Assembly (NCBI GenBank): GCA_031279965.1
Contig: JAITHM010000138.1
Coordinates: 1 to 14,590 of the forward strand
Source of the DNA: Spirochaetaceae bacterium
GTDB taxonomy: Bacteria; Spirochaetota; Spirochaetia; Treponematales; Breznakiellaceae
DNA length: 14,590 nucleotides
Direction: 5' to 3'
Positions 6,959 to 14,304 of the stretch are shown here, one piece after another. The notes under the pieces are model-generated. The model searched no databases. It saw nothing but the letters and a program-made list of their open reading frames with translations, and was not told the DNA's origin. Each line of letters starts with the position of its first letter. Position 1 is the first letter of the stretch. The position numbers and the translations under genes are program-made.

Positions 6959-7252
6959 ATGACAATCGGAAGGATTGCTCCCGTAGAGCCGATTCAAAAC
7001 AAAGAAGTAAACCGCCCAAAGTCCGTGGCCGCATCTGCCCCGGGCGATTCTGTTCATATTTCCCCTGAGGCAAAAGAAAAAGCCGAGCTTTTTGGTGCCC
7101 TAGATATTGTTTCCTCGACAACAGATGTCCGCGCCGACCGTATTGCCGAGCTCAAGGCAAAAATTGATGATCCTTCTTACCTTTCCGAAAAACTTATTGC
7201 AGGAGCAGCGGACAATATTATTGATATGCTGTTTTCTAAAAGTGCCAGGTAA
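6959..7252 (+). CDS. flgM: Anti-sigma-28 factor FlgM
   Basis: FlgM holds the flagellar sigma factor FliA inactive until the hook-basal body is finished. The 97-residue protein has the family layout: MTIGRIAPVEPIQ at the N-terminus, a flexible low-complexity stretch with SAPGDSVHISPEAKEKAEL, and a C-terminal sigma-binding half. That half has VRADRIAELKAKIDDP (about 57-72), then YLSEKLIAGAADNIIDML. The length matches typical FlgM (about 90-100). The ATG at 6959 has a purine-rich AGGAAGAAGG motif just upstream. The gene sits 49 nt after rsmI behind a sigma-28-type promoter. Its last 17 nt overlap tail to tail with the gene at 7236-8279. Confidence 0.9.
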   Translation: MTIGRIAPVEPIQNKEVNRPKSVAASAPGDSVHISPEAKEKAELFGALDIVSSTTDVRADRIAELKAKIDDPSYLSEKLIAGAADNIIDMLFSKSAR

Positions 7253-8279
7253 TGATGCAGGCAAGCCGGTAAAAAGACGCGCTTAACTTGTTGTTGGGAT
7301 CTATGTGTCTATTACGATAATAGAGTGATTGCCAGGAAGGATCGGTATAATTCCGCTGAGACCAAAATTGGCATACAGCAGTAACTTCAAACGAATCAAA
7401 AATATCAAAATTTGCAAAGACCGAAAATATCCAGCGAGGCAGATCGTCCCCCCACAAGGTATCTTGGGCAAGATCATAAAGATACGTATTCACGTCAGCA
7501 CGGAACCCAATAGTATTCAAAAAAATGGGCATCCGGTAGCCTAAAAGATAGCTTCCCAGATAGGTAAAGCCATTTCTGTTTTCTCCTTCATCATTTGCGT
7601 GATACCACGATTCATTCATTTTTGCCGCACTAAACCATGTATTGCCAATTTCATGATACGTTCTAAAAACAATATGCGTCCATTTGCCGGGAATAAGCGC
7701 GGCAAGATCTGCTTGCAATGCACCGCCCAACCATTGTTTGGTGATAATTCCTGAAAATGGGTGGCTGTCAACAATAAGCCTTCCCCGTTCATCCGCAGAA
7801 CTTATTCCTATACCCCAATAGCCTTTACCAAGTGACCAGCCACTTCCTATTTTAAGACCGGCAATTACCTGTAAAAAGGCAATAGGCGTTAAGGTTGCTT
7901 CTGCGGTAATATCTATTCCTACCGGCATAAAATCAAAGCGCAGCAGAGGCTTAATATTATTATCTTTGGTAAAAGGCGTGTTCCCCCGCAAAACAGGAAC
8001 ATCCCATTCATGCGTAAGCGAAAGCATCACTTCCGGTATGGTTGTAGCGCTTACAGATAGGTAGCGGATAGCTTTTATTTTTTCGCCCTCCTGCGGCGGA
8101 AGAGGCGGAGGCTTGTTTTTAACTTGTGCAACCGAGTCGTCAAAAGGCATATCATTATTTATCGCAAAGAGGGTGCCGGTGCTGAGCAACATCACTATGA
8201 AGATGAGTTTCGCAGCAACCGGCAGAATGGAGCTCTTCCGTTTAAAAGACAAATAAATATATGTGCGTGGAGTTTTCAT
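7236..8279 (-). CDS. Putative outer-membrane beta-barrel protein
   Basis: No named family is recognised. The 347 residues start with a basic region and a hydrophobic helix (about 21-36) with a signal-peptidase site likely after LFA-39. A proline-rich segment PPPLPP (57-62) follows. The rest is a series of amphipathic stretches with alternating aromatic and polar residues and ends in ITWHF. A terminal aromatic residue, usually Phe, is the signal recognised by the BAM complex, so an outer-membrane barrel is the best guess. The ATG at 8279 lies 2 nt after the stop of the lipoprotein gene, so the two are almost certainly cotranscribed; an AAGG about 10 nt upstream is the only ribosome-site candidate. 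The 3' end overlaps flgM by 17 nt. Confidence 0.72.
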   Translation of the reverse strand: MKTPRTYIYLSFKRKSSILPVAAKLIFIVMLLSTGTLFAINNDMPFDDSVAQVKNKPPPLPPQEGEKIKAIRYLSVSATTIPEVMLSLTHEWDVPVLRGNTPFTKDNNIKPLLRFDFMPVGIDITAEATLTPIAFLQVIAGLKIGSGWSLGKGYWGIGISSADERGRLIVDSHPFSGIITKQWLGGALQADLAALIPGKWTHIVFRTYHEIGNTWFSAAKMNESWYHANDEGENRNGFTYLGSYLLGYRMPIFLNTIGFRADVNTYLYDLAQDTLWGDDLPRWIFSVFANFDIFDSFEVTAVCQFWSQRNYTDPSWQSLYYRNRHIDPNNKLSASFYRLACIITWHF

Positions 8280-8281
8280 TG

Positions 8282-9646
8282 TTAAGGAACCTTAAAAAAG
8301 TAAATGATAAAAGGCGTTTCATCTTTCCCAGTAACCAGCGCATCTTTTATATGTTCAGGAGAGAGGTATTCAAAACTTACAACGCCGGATGCTCCAGTTT
8401 CACTTCCTATCTTGTAAAGAAAAGATACATCGCGGTCTGTGCTGCCAATTGTTTTAAAGCGGAATGATACAACGCCGGTATAGTATTCAGCAAGTTCATC
8501 ACTTAAGTTCCAGCGGATTTCTACTTTACCACGCCCCAAAGCGGAAACTGGGATATAATCGGGAATGAGTGGATCAAATCCTTCCCAAAAGAAGTCGGCA
8601 TCCTCTGTAAGAATAAGTTTGCCGAACATCTCGCTGGTGAACTCCGGCCCGGCGGCAAAGAGCTCTGCAAAAAGGGCATCACGCCGGGCTTGCTCCTGCA
8701 CAATCAGGTCATCAATACGGACAGGCAGCGCAACAAAATTTGCGGAGCGGTTCATTCCGTCATGATCAATAAATTGCACTTTAAGAAAAGTGTCGGATAA
8801 TAGGGTCATGGTAAGTGAAGTGCCGTCAAAACGCCAGGAACGGTCACCTATGCTGCGAATTGCCGCATATTGAAACGAGCGGTCTATATCAGTGGTATAT
8901 ATATTTGCAATCCCGGTGTCTTCGCCCGTTGAAAAACGCCAATGTTTTGTCAACGCATCAAGATCAAATTTTCTGCTGGAAAGCATATCGTCATACACCT
9001 GGGACGACCAGATTTTAGTTTGGACGGTTTGCAAAAGACGGTCATCTTCTGGTTCGTTCTGCTGCTGGGCAAAATTAAGCGGCCCTGTCGTATGGTCAAA
9101 AAGGCGTAAGCGATATGAAAAGCAATAGCCGCGGGTGCCGTCTTCTGTCAGCACGCGGTACCATTCGCCAGGAAGCGGCTCGCCGGTCGTTGAAATTGCC
9201 GGTGCACCTTTTTCTGGTGAAAGAATCTTGATGACTTCGCCCATGCGTAAACGGTAAACCCGCGATGCGCTATTATCAGGATCTGAACGGACAGGAAGCC
9301 CATCCTGAAGCGTTTCGGCATAGATAAGCGCATATGCGGAAAATTCTCCGGCAACTTTTTTCGCTGCGCCTTTACTGCCGGCAAGTTCCAGTTGAGGCAG
9401 AGGTATGGCAATTTTATTTTCGGTAAAATTTGCCGTGCGATACTCGCGCGGTATGCCGGCAATCCATTTTTTTTCGATATTTGATTTGATGTAAACTGGA
9501 AGTATCGCCCCCGAAGGAATTCCCGCTTCTTCATTTGCCCATAGGAGTACACCCCAGCCCAGCTTTCGCTCACAGCCGGACAAAAGCAGCATTACGCAAA
9601 CAATGTTTATAAAAAGTAATATAAAAAATCTGAGTTTACACCACAT
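8282..9646 (-). CDS. Lipoprotein with bacterial SH3-like domain
   Basis: The 454-residue protein has a hydrophobic signal (5-24) ending in a lipobox LLSGC with C25 as the lipidated residue, so it is anchored in a membrane. Residues about 104-185 look like a bacterial SH3 domain: LPVRSDPDNSASRVYRLRMG, then GEWYRVLTEDGTRGYCF. SH3b domains usually bind peptidoglycan or peptides. The remainder is beta-rich with no recognised family, and about 335-360 is helical and charged. The ATG at 9646 has an AGGTG motif at a good spacing. The gene lies downstream of the rubrerythrin terminator, so it needs its own promoter; I could not find a convincing one in the roughly 45 nt available. The barrel-like gene follows 2 nt later. 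Confidence 0.8.
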   Translation of the reverse strand: MWCKLRFFILLFINIVCVMLLLSGCERKLGWGVLLWANEEAGIPSGAILPVYIKSNIEKKWIAGIPREYRTANFTENKIAIPLPQLELAGSKGAAKKVAGEFSAYALIYAETLQDGLPVRSDPDNSASRVYRLRMGEVIKILSPEKGAPAISTTGEPLPGEWYRVLTEDGTRGYCFSYRLRLFDHTTGPLNFAQQQNEPEDDRLLQTVQTKIWSSQVYDDMLSSRKFDLDALTKHWRFSTGEDTGIANIYTTDIDRSFQYAAIRSIGDRSWRFDGTSLTMTLLSDTFLKVQFIDHDGMNRSANFVALPVRIDDLIVQEQARRDALFAELFAAGPEFTSEMFGKLILTEDADFFWEGFDPLIPDYIPVSALGRGKVEIRWNLSDELAEYYTGVVSFRFKTIGSTDRDVSFLYKIGSETGASGVVSFEYLSPEHIKDALVTGKDETPFIIYFFKVP

Positions 9647-9693
9647 TTATGCACCTATGAAATTATTCTGGAAAAGGATTCGGGGGTGCTTCA

Positions 9694-9729
9694 AAAAAGA
9701 GGGGGGACGAACCGGCCTCCCCTCTTTTT
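9694..9729 (-). terminator. Intrinsic terminator after the rubrerythrin gene
   Basis: AAAAAGAGGGG (9694-9704) pairs with CCCCTCTTTTT (9719-9729). With a G-U and a G-C pair added, the stem is 13 bp around a loop of about 10 nt. On the minus strand the stem is followed by a T tract, and it starts 5 nt past the rubrerythrin stop. The A and T runs make it symmetrical, so it could also stop transcription in the other direction. Confidence 0.85.
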
Positions 9730-9734
9730 AACGT

Positions 9735-10277
9735 TTAAGAGAAATAACGCTTCAAAAGTCCCTTGAAACCGGAACCGTGACGCGCTTCATCTTTGGCCAT
9801 TTCGTGAACCGTGTCGTGGATCGCATCATAACCGCGCTCTTTTGCAAGTTTCGCAAGAGAAGTTTTTCCTTCGCACGCTCCATGCTCTGCCGAAGCACGC
9901 ATCTCAAGATTCTTTTTGGTACTGCTGGTTAGCACATCACCCAAAAGCTCTGCAAACCGCGAAGCATGTTCAGCTTCTTCAAAAGCATAACGTTTGAAAG
10001 CTTCAGCAATCTCCGGATAACCTTCGCGGTCGGCCTGGCGCGACATGGCAAGATACATACCAACCTCGCAACACTCGCCATTAAAATTGGCAAGAAGATC
10101 TTTTTTTATATCTTCTTCAACATCTTTTGCAATGCCAATGACATGCTCAGATGCATAATTACCATCTGCACTCTGTTCTTTGAATTTAGAAGCAGGCGCT
10201 TTACATGTGGGACATGTTTCAGGCGGCTTATCACCAGTGTGAACATATCCACAAACTACACAAACCCATTTTTTCAT
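9735..10277 (-). CDS. Reverse-type rubrerythrin (N-terminal rubredoxin, C-terminal diiron domain)
   Basis: Rubrerythrins reduce hydrogen peroxide to water in anaerobes. The 180-residue protein begins with a rubredoxin-like iron site (C6, C9, C22, C25; CVVCG and CPTC). A four-helix ferritin-like domain follows, with diiron ligand candidates E68, E101, H104, E131, E164 and H167. Classical rubrerythrin has the rubredoxin at the C-terminus; this order is the reverse type known from clostridia. I chose the ATG at 10277 because AAGGAG lies just upstream and the rubredoxin begins at once; the open frame extends 31 codons further, but that part overlaps the ompH end and looks noncoding. The gene lies 40 nt after ompH and is closed by a strong terminator. 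Confidence 0.93.
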   Translation of the reverse strand: MKKWVCVVCGYVHTGDKPPETCPTCKAPASKFKEQSADGNYASEHVIGIAKDVEEDIKKDLLANFNGECCEVGMYLAMSRQADREGYPEIAEAFKRYAFEEAEHASRFAELLGDVLTSSTKKNLEMRASAEHGACEGKTSLAKLAKERGYDAIHDTVHEMAKDEARHGSGFKGLLKRYFS

Positions 10278-10304
10278 GTTTGTCTCCTTCCTTAAATATA
10301 AAAT

Positions 10305-10328
10305 CTCCCCCCCATTATTAACGGGGAG
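10305..10328 (-). terminator. Weak hairpin between ompH and the rubrerythrin gene
   Basis: CTCCCC (10328-10323 on this strand) can pair with GGGGAG (10310-10305), a 6-bp stem over a 12-nt loop that includes the ompH stop codon. It is followed by ATTTTATATTT, a poor U tract. It could act as a partial terminator that lowers readthrough from bamA-ompH into the rubrerythrin gene, or as an RNA-stability element. A run of seven G on the minus strand lies within it. Evidence is by pairing only. Confidence 0.3.
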
Positions 10329-10845
10329 TTCTAGCCCGTAAGTATGCAATAACTTTGTCGGTAATGTCAATCGCTTGACTGTACCACACTATTCCCTTGT
10401 TTTCGCGCAGGTTTAATACCATGCTATAGCCTTCACTTTCCGCGGCAACGCGTACCGCATTATATATATTTTCCAAGAATGCGGAATTCTGCGGCAACCG
10501 CGCTCTTTGGTCTTCAAGCTTTTTTGTTTCACCTTCGTAATATGCTTTAAGTGCAAGAGATCTTCGCTCAAGTTCGGCAATAAGTTTTCGTGCCTCACTC
10601 TCGTTGTTTGCAAGGACGGCCTCCGCATGACGGCTTTTAAGTTCCTGAATTTCGGCTGTCCGCTTGTCAACTTCTTGTTGAACACGCGCCGTTCGTTCTT
10701 CCCACTCACGCGCCGCCCGTGTGTCACTCGGAAAAGCTGAATAGATTCGCCCCATGTCAACAACGGCAAAGCGCGTCAGTTGCTGGGCTCCAAGTGAAAT
10801 GAGTGATAGTGTGAGCATGAGCGATAACACACAAGCTTTCTTCAT
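10318..10845 (-). CDS. ompH: OmpH/Skp-family periplasmic chaperone
   Basis: Skp-type chaperones hold unfolded outer-membrane proteins in the periplasm on their way to BamA. The 175-residue protein has a signal peptide with a likely cleavage after LGA-20. The first strand follows (FAVVDMGRIYSAFP), then a long charged helical region (about 45-115) that fits the two coiled-coil tentacles. A final YSMVLNLRENKGIVWYS strand pair and the helix ITDKVIAYLRAR close the body domain. Length and layout match the family. A strong GGAGGAGAG ribosome binding site precedes the ATG at 10845. The gene lies 66 nt after bamA, the usual partnership. Confidence 0.92.
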   Translation of the reverse strand: MKKACVLSLMLTLSLISLGAQQLTRFAVVDMGRIYSAFPSDTRAAREWEERTARVQQEVDKRTAEIQELKSRHAEAVLANNESEARKLIAELERRSLALKAYYEGETKKLEDQRARLPQNSAFLENIYNAVRVAAESEGYSMVLNLRENKGIVWYSQAIDITDKVIAYLRARTPR

Positions 10846-10911
10846 CCTGCTCTCCTCCAGGCCGTAATATCCGGCATTGTTATTACATGATTAAATAATA
10901 CAAAGGATGCA

Positions 10912-13467
10912 TTAATATGTCGATATGGCAAATGATAAAACAAAGTCAACACCGCCGGAAGTTGCATCGCCGCCAATTGCTCCGGGCATGAATTTAACCT
11001 GACCGTCTTCAAGTTTGAAACGCTTGGCAAAAAGGAAACGGAACGGAAATTGCGGGATGGCAAACCTAAGGCCGCCGCCAAAACTAAAGAGGATACGGTC
11101 TGAAAAGTTGCCGCGTATATCGCTGGAAAAAAGCGTGCTTGCGTGAGACGCAACTTCTGCCGCATCAAAAAAGCCGTCCAATGCGATAACGCCCGGCACT
11201 AACGGAATACGCAGTTCCACCCAGTTTTCCCAAAGAGCGTAACCGCGCACAGTTCGCTGATTTTGCCAGCCGCGTCCTACAAACATGCCGTCAACTGCCA
11301 GCATATTCGCCTGTTCAATAAGGGGGGCGGCATCGCCAGGCTGAGCAAAAAGGAACGAAAATCCGGTGTGCAGTCCCAAAACACCTTTGAATGCCCATTT
11401 ATCAGATACCTGCCAGTTCCACAGTGTCCAGAAGGCCTCTGCCTTGCTTTCGGTACGCAGATAGTATTCTTCTTCAACTTCGTTGGGGAGAAGGCCGTAG
11501 ATGCCAAAACGCTGGCTTACATAATACCCCTTTGAGGGATCATAAAAAATATCGCGCTGGTCAAGCGATGCGCTCAACGAAAGCGATGTTGCCGGCGTCC
11601 AGGAATCGCGTTCCCGCAACGCCCTGTCGAAGGGGCGGTAGAGCTCGCGGGCGTAATCATTGTATTTAAACCCGACACGCAATCCACCGCCAAAGCCTAA
11701 ATTACCAAGCGGCGTCCGCCAGCGATAGCCGGTGGAAAAGCCCATCGAAATACTCCACTGTTGATACTTCATCAGGTATTGATCGTCGGAAATTTTGTTG
11801 TTTGCCTGATAATCCTGGTAGGAGGAAAAGCCATCGGGATAGGCATACGGTTCGTCACCGTAAAAAAATGGAGCTTCGCTATCCAACGCAGCAGCACGGC
11901 GGGCATGTTGAACGGTAAAATCAAAGCTGCCGGACAAGGGCAATCCAAAAAGCCAGCGCTGGGTGTAATTAACCGACCCATTCTGTAAATCTGGCGAAGC
12001 GTTCAGCTCTACGCCGAAAATATTACCGTAACCAAGAAAATTCCGGTCTGTCCATTTGAGAAGAACCGAAACAGGAAAGGCGTTCGGGTCAGAAGTGCCT
12101 GAAAAAGAAAGCCCCGCTTGAATATCTGTTGTCGGCTGTTCTTCAACATTGATGATCAAGTCAATCAGCCCTTCGGCGCTTCCAGGCGGTGTGTCGGGCA
12201 GTAAATTGGAAAAGTACTGGAGGTTAAAAAGATTCCGGTACCCGTCGAGCACGCGCGTTTTGGAGAAAATATCACCCGGTTCAAGGGGAATTTCCCGCAG
12301 TATCACCTGATCTTTGGTTTTTTTATTGCCTTTTACAATGATATTTTCAACAAAGGAACGGCCGCGTTCGACAATCGTTATCACATAACTTATCGTTCCC
12401 TGTTCCATATTGCGCTTTTCTACGGGGGTAATCGTATTGTTAATGTATCCGTTTTCAAAATAAAGATCGGAAACCCTCATTAAATCGGCCTGCAATCGCT
12501 GGGCATTAACAAGTTTTCCGCGTTGTGAACGTATCAACGCTTCAAGATCTTTTGTAGAAAAGATTTTATTGCCTTCGAATGTTACGCCTTCAAACGTAAA
12601 AATGCGTCCTTCGTAGACTTTGAACGTCAGTGTTAGCTGAGATCCTTTTTCATCGCGTTCGGTTGTGCGCGTTACATCAACTACATCAGCATCGATATAT
12701 CCGCGGTCGTGATAATACGCGGCAACGGCCCGCCGGTCGGCAAGAAGTTTCGCTTCCTGAAATGCGCCGTCTTTGAGAATCCCTTTGGGTGTAAGTGAAA
12801 GTTGATTGCGGAGTGTTTTACTGGAAAATTGCGCGTTGCCTTCAAAATTAATCTGTTTAATCGTAACGCGCTCACCCTCTGTTACGGTAAATACAACAAC
12901 CACCGAACCGTCTTTGTTTGCTCGTGTTTGAGAGCGTATTTTTATATCGGGGAATCCTTTTTCAATATATTTATTAACGAGTGCCTGCTCATCAACGCGC
13001 AGTTTTGTTTGATTGTAAACATTACTCGCTTTAGTTGTGATAAGATCGCGCAATTCACTTGTTTTAAGTCCTGAATTTCCTGTAAATTCGATTTTCGAGA
13101 CCATGGGGCGCTCTTTTACGGTAAAACGCAGTAACACCTCACTGCCCTTGTCGTCGGCAGGACGGGCGGAAGGGCTTATCTGATCAAAAAATTCAAGCTC
13201 GTAGAGCCTGCCCTGAAGCTCCCAAAAAAGCTCGTCGGTATATTTTTTGCCAATATACGGTTCGATAACGCCATCTAAATCCGTACTTTTAACGGATTTA
13301 AGCCCTTCAAAGGTGATGCTGCGGATCGGCTTGCCCTGATACCAGTCGCGGCTTCCTGTTGTGCCAGGAGTGCCCGTCTGTCCCACAACGCCCGGTACTG
13401 TCTGCAAACTTAGTGTAACCACCAAAAACAACCGGACTATCATTAACGATGAAAATTTATGCCGCAT
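10912..13467 (-). CDS. bamA: Outer-membrane protein assembly factor BamA (Omp85)
   Basis: BamA inserts beta-barrel proteins into the outer membrane. The 851-residue protein has a signal peptide (cleavage near residue 29), a short TGTPGTTG linker and five POTRA repeats. By eye these lie at about 46-117, 118-194, 195-283, 284-365 and 366-445, several with a recognisable F-E/T-G-N motif (IEFTGN, INFEGN, VTFEGN, IIVKGN). The rest, about 450-851, is the 16-strand barrel. VRGY at 740-743 is the conserved loop-6 motif. The last strand ends VLSFAISTY, a terminal aromatic residue as expected. The ATG at 13467 has a TTGGAGCG ribosome binding site. Treponema pallidum TP0326 (Tp92) is the known orthologue in that genus. 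Confidence 0.96.
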   Translation of the reverse strand: MRHKFSSLMIVRLFLVVTLSLQTVPGVVGQTGTPGTTGSRDWYQGKPIRSITFEGLKSVKSTDLDGVIEPYIGKKYTDELFWELQGRLYELEFFDQISPSARPADDKGSEVLLRFTVKERPMVSKIEFTGNSGLKTSELRDLITTKASNVYNQTKLRVDEQALVNKYIEKGFPDIKIRSQTRANKDGSVVVVFTVTEGERVTIKQINFEGNAQFSSKTLRNQLSLTPKGILKDGAFQEAKLLADRRAVAAYYHDRGYIDADVVDVTRTTERDEKGSQLTLTFKVYEGRIFTFEGVTFEGNKIFSTKDLEALIRSQRGKLVNAQRLQADLMRVSDLYFENGYINNTITPVEKRNMEQGTISYVITIVERGRSFVENIIVKGNKKTKDQVILREIPLEPGDIFSKTRVLDGYRNLFNLQYFSNLLPDTPPGSAEGLIDLIINVEEQPTTDIQAGLSFSGTSDPNAFPVSVLLKWTDRNFLGYGNIFGVELNASPDLQNGSVNYTQRWLFGLPLSGSFDFTVQHARRAAALDSEAPFFYGDEPYAYPDGFSSYQDYQANNKISDDQYLMKYQQWSISMGFSTGYRWRTPLGNLGFGGGLRVGFKYNDYARELYRPFDRALRERDSWTPATSLSLSASLDQRDIFYDPSKGYYVSQRFGIYGLLPNEVEEEYYLRTESKAEAFWTLWNWQVSDKWAFKGVLGLHTGFSFLFAQPGDAAPLIEQANMLAVDGMFVGRGWQNQRTVRGYALWENWVELRIPLVPGVIALDGFFDAAEVASHASTLFSSDIRGNFSDRILFSFGGGLRFAIPQFPFRFLFAKRFKLEDGQVKFMPGAIGGDATSGGVDFVLSFAISTY

Positions 13468-13488
13468 TCACGCTCCAAAACCACTGGC

Positions 13489-13518
13489 ATAATACCAAGT
13501 TACACTGAAAATATGCAA
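13489..13518 (-). promoter_or_regulatory. Possible sigma-70-type promoter of bamA
   Basis: On the minus strand TATTAT (13494-13489, five of six to the -10 consensus) lies 18 nt after TTGCAT (13518-13513, three of six to the -35). Transcription would begin about 15 nt before the bamA ATG, just upstream of the ribosome binding site. The -35 is poor, so this is tentative. Confidence 0.35.
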
Positions 13519-13599
13519 CTACCATTTTTTGTATCTTGTGGCGTGATATATGTGACTAGATTAAGAGCCAAGCGGAACATCTGCTTTGTAGTAGACCAG

Positions 13600-13625
13600 G
13601 CAAACTATCAAAGCAAACCATCAAA
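13600..13625 (+). repeat. Tandem 13-bp repeat upstream of bioY
   Basis: GCAAACTATCAAA (13600-13612) is followed directly by GCAAACCATCAAA (13613-13625), identical at 12 of 13 positions. It lies about 90 nt before the bioY start in the 249-nt space between divergent bamA and bioY. Further downstream ACAGACAGA (13642-13650) and AGACAGACA (13656-13664) form another short direct repeat. No known biotin operator was recognised, and no convincing bioY promoter was found. Confidence 0.6.
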
Positions 13626-13716
13626 CTAGAGGCGCTTGAGTACAGACAGAACCCTAGACAGACAAAAATTCTTTGAGTAGCATAGCATCATGAGAAAAAA
13701 AAGAGGCGGTACGGCG

Positions 13717-14304
13717 ATGCGTAACCGTTCAGTTTTTGTTGCGTTATTTGCTGCGCTTATTTCAGCAACGTGTTTTATTGCAATTCCTACAGGGCCAATG
13801 CAAATTCCTATTGTCATACAGAATATGATGGTGGTGCTTGCCGGAACAGTGCTTGGCGGGACAACAGGTGCAGCGTCCGTGCTGCTTTTTTTGATTGCCG
13901 GAGCGGTTGGGCTGCCGGTTTTTTCCGGCGGAACAAGCGGATTTGCAAAGTTTATCGGGCCAACAGGCGGATTCCTTATTGGATATTTGTGCGGGGCATT
14001 GTGCGCAGGCTTGATACTTGGCAAGCCGTCTCTTGACGAAGTTTATACCACCCCGAGAATGTGGATAAAAACAACGCTTGCCGTGGTTGTTGGCAGTGCA
14101 GTTGTTTATATTTTTGGCATCCCCTGGCTTGCCAGTGCGATTATGCGGACTAATTCAATGAGTTTTCAGGAAGCGCTGCCCGGCGCACTTGCTGCCGGAG
14201 TTGTTCCTTTTATTCCAGGCGCTATTATAAAGATTGTTATTTCCGTACCGCTTACCTGTGCGTTGCGTCCTATTGCAGCCCGCTATCTTAATCCCGGCTC
14301 ATGA
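13717..14304 (+). CDS. bioY: Biotin transporter substrate-binding subunit BioY
   Basis: BioY is the membrane S component that captures biotin for an ECF transporter. The 195-residue protein is very hydrophobic with about six helices. It has the family signature GLPVFSGGTSGF (65-76) and GPTGGFLIGY (81-90), and a GALAAGVVPFIPG block near the C-terminus. I chose the ATG at 13717 because a GAGGCGG motif lies just upstream and family proteins begin close to the first helix. An ATG at 13690 would add nine residues (MRKKRGGTA) and lacks a good ribosome site. The PFIPGAIIK block has Ala where I recall Asp as usual in PGDxxK. The stop overlaps the ATPase start as ATGA, which supports a biotin-uptake operon. 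Confidence 0.93.
   Translation: MRNRSVFVALFAALISATCFIAIPTGPMQIPIVIQNMMVVLAGTVLGGTTGAASVLLFLIAGAVGLPVFSGGTSGFAKFIGPTGGFLIGYLCGALCAGLILGKPSLDEVYTTPRMWIKTTLAVVVGSAVVYIFGIPWLASAIMRTNSMSFQEALPGALAAGVVPFIPGAIIKIVISVPLTCALRPIAARYLNPGS

Noticed and set aside
8282..8295. Palindrome TTAAGG-AA-CCTTAA between the lipoprotein and barrel genes
   Set aside because: The arms are only 6 bp with a 2-nt gap, too tight for an RNA hairpin, and it covers the stop codon and a likely ribosome site; chance is the simpler reading.
10278..10370. N-terminal extension of 31 codons on the rubrerythrin frame
   Set aside because: It overlaps the ompH end, has no ribosome site, and a strong AAGGAG precedes the inner ATG exactly at the rubredoxin start.
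13690..13716. Upstream ATG for bioY adding MRKKRGGTA
   Set aside because: The inner ATG has a GAGGCGG motif at a usable distance and fits BioY N-termini better, though the longer form cannot be excluded.
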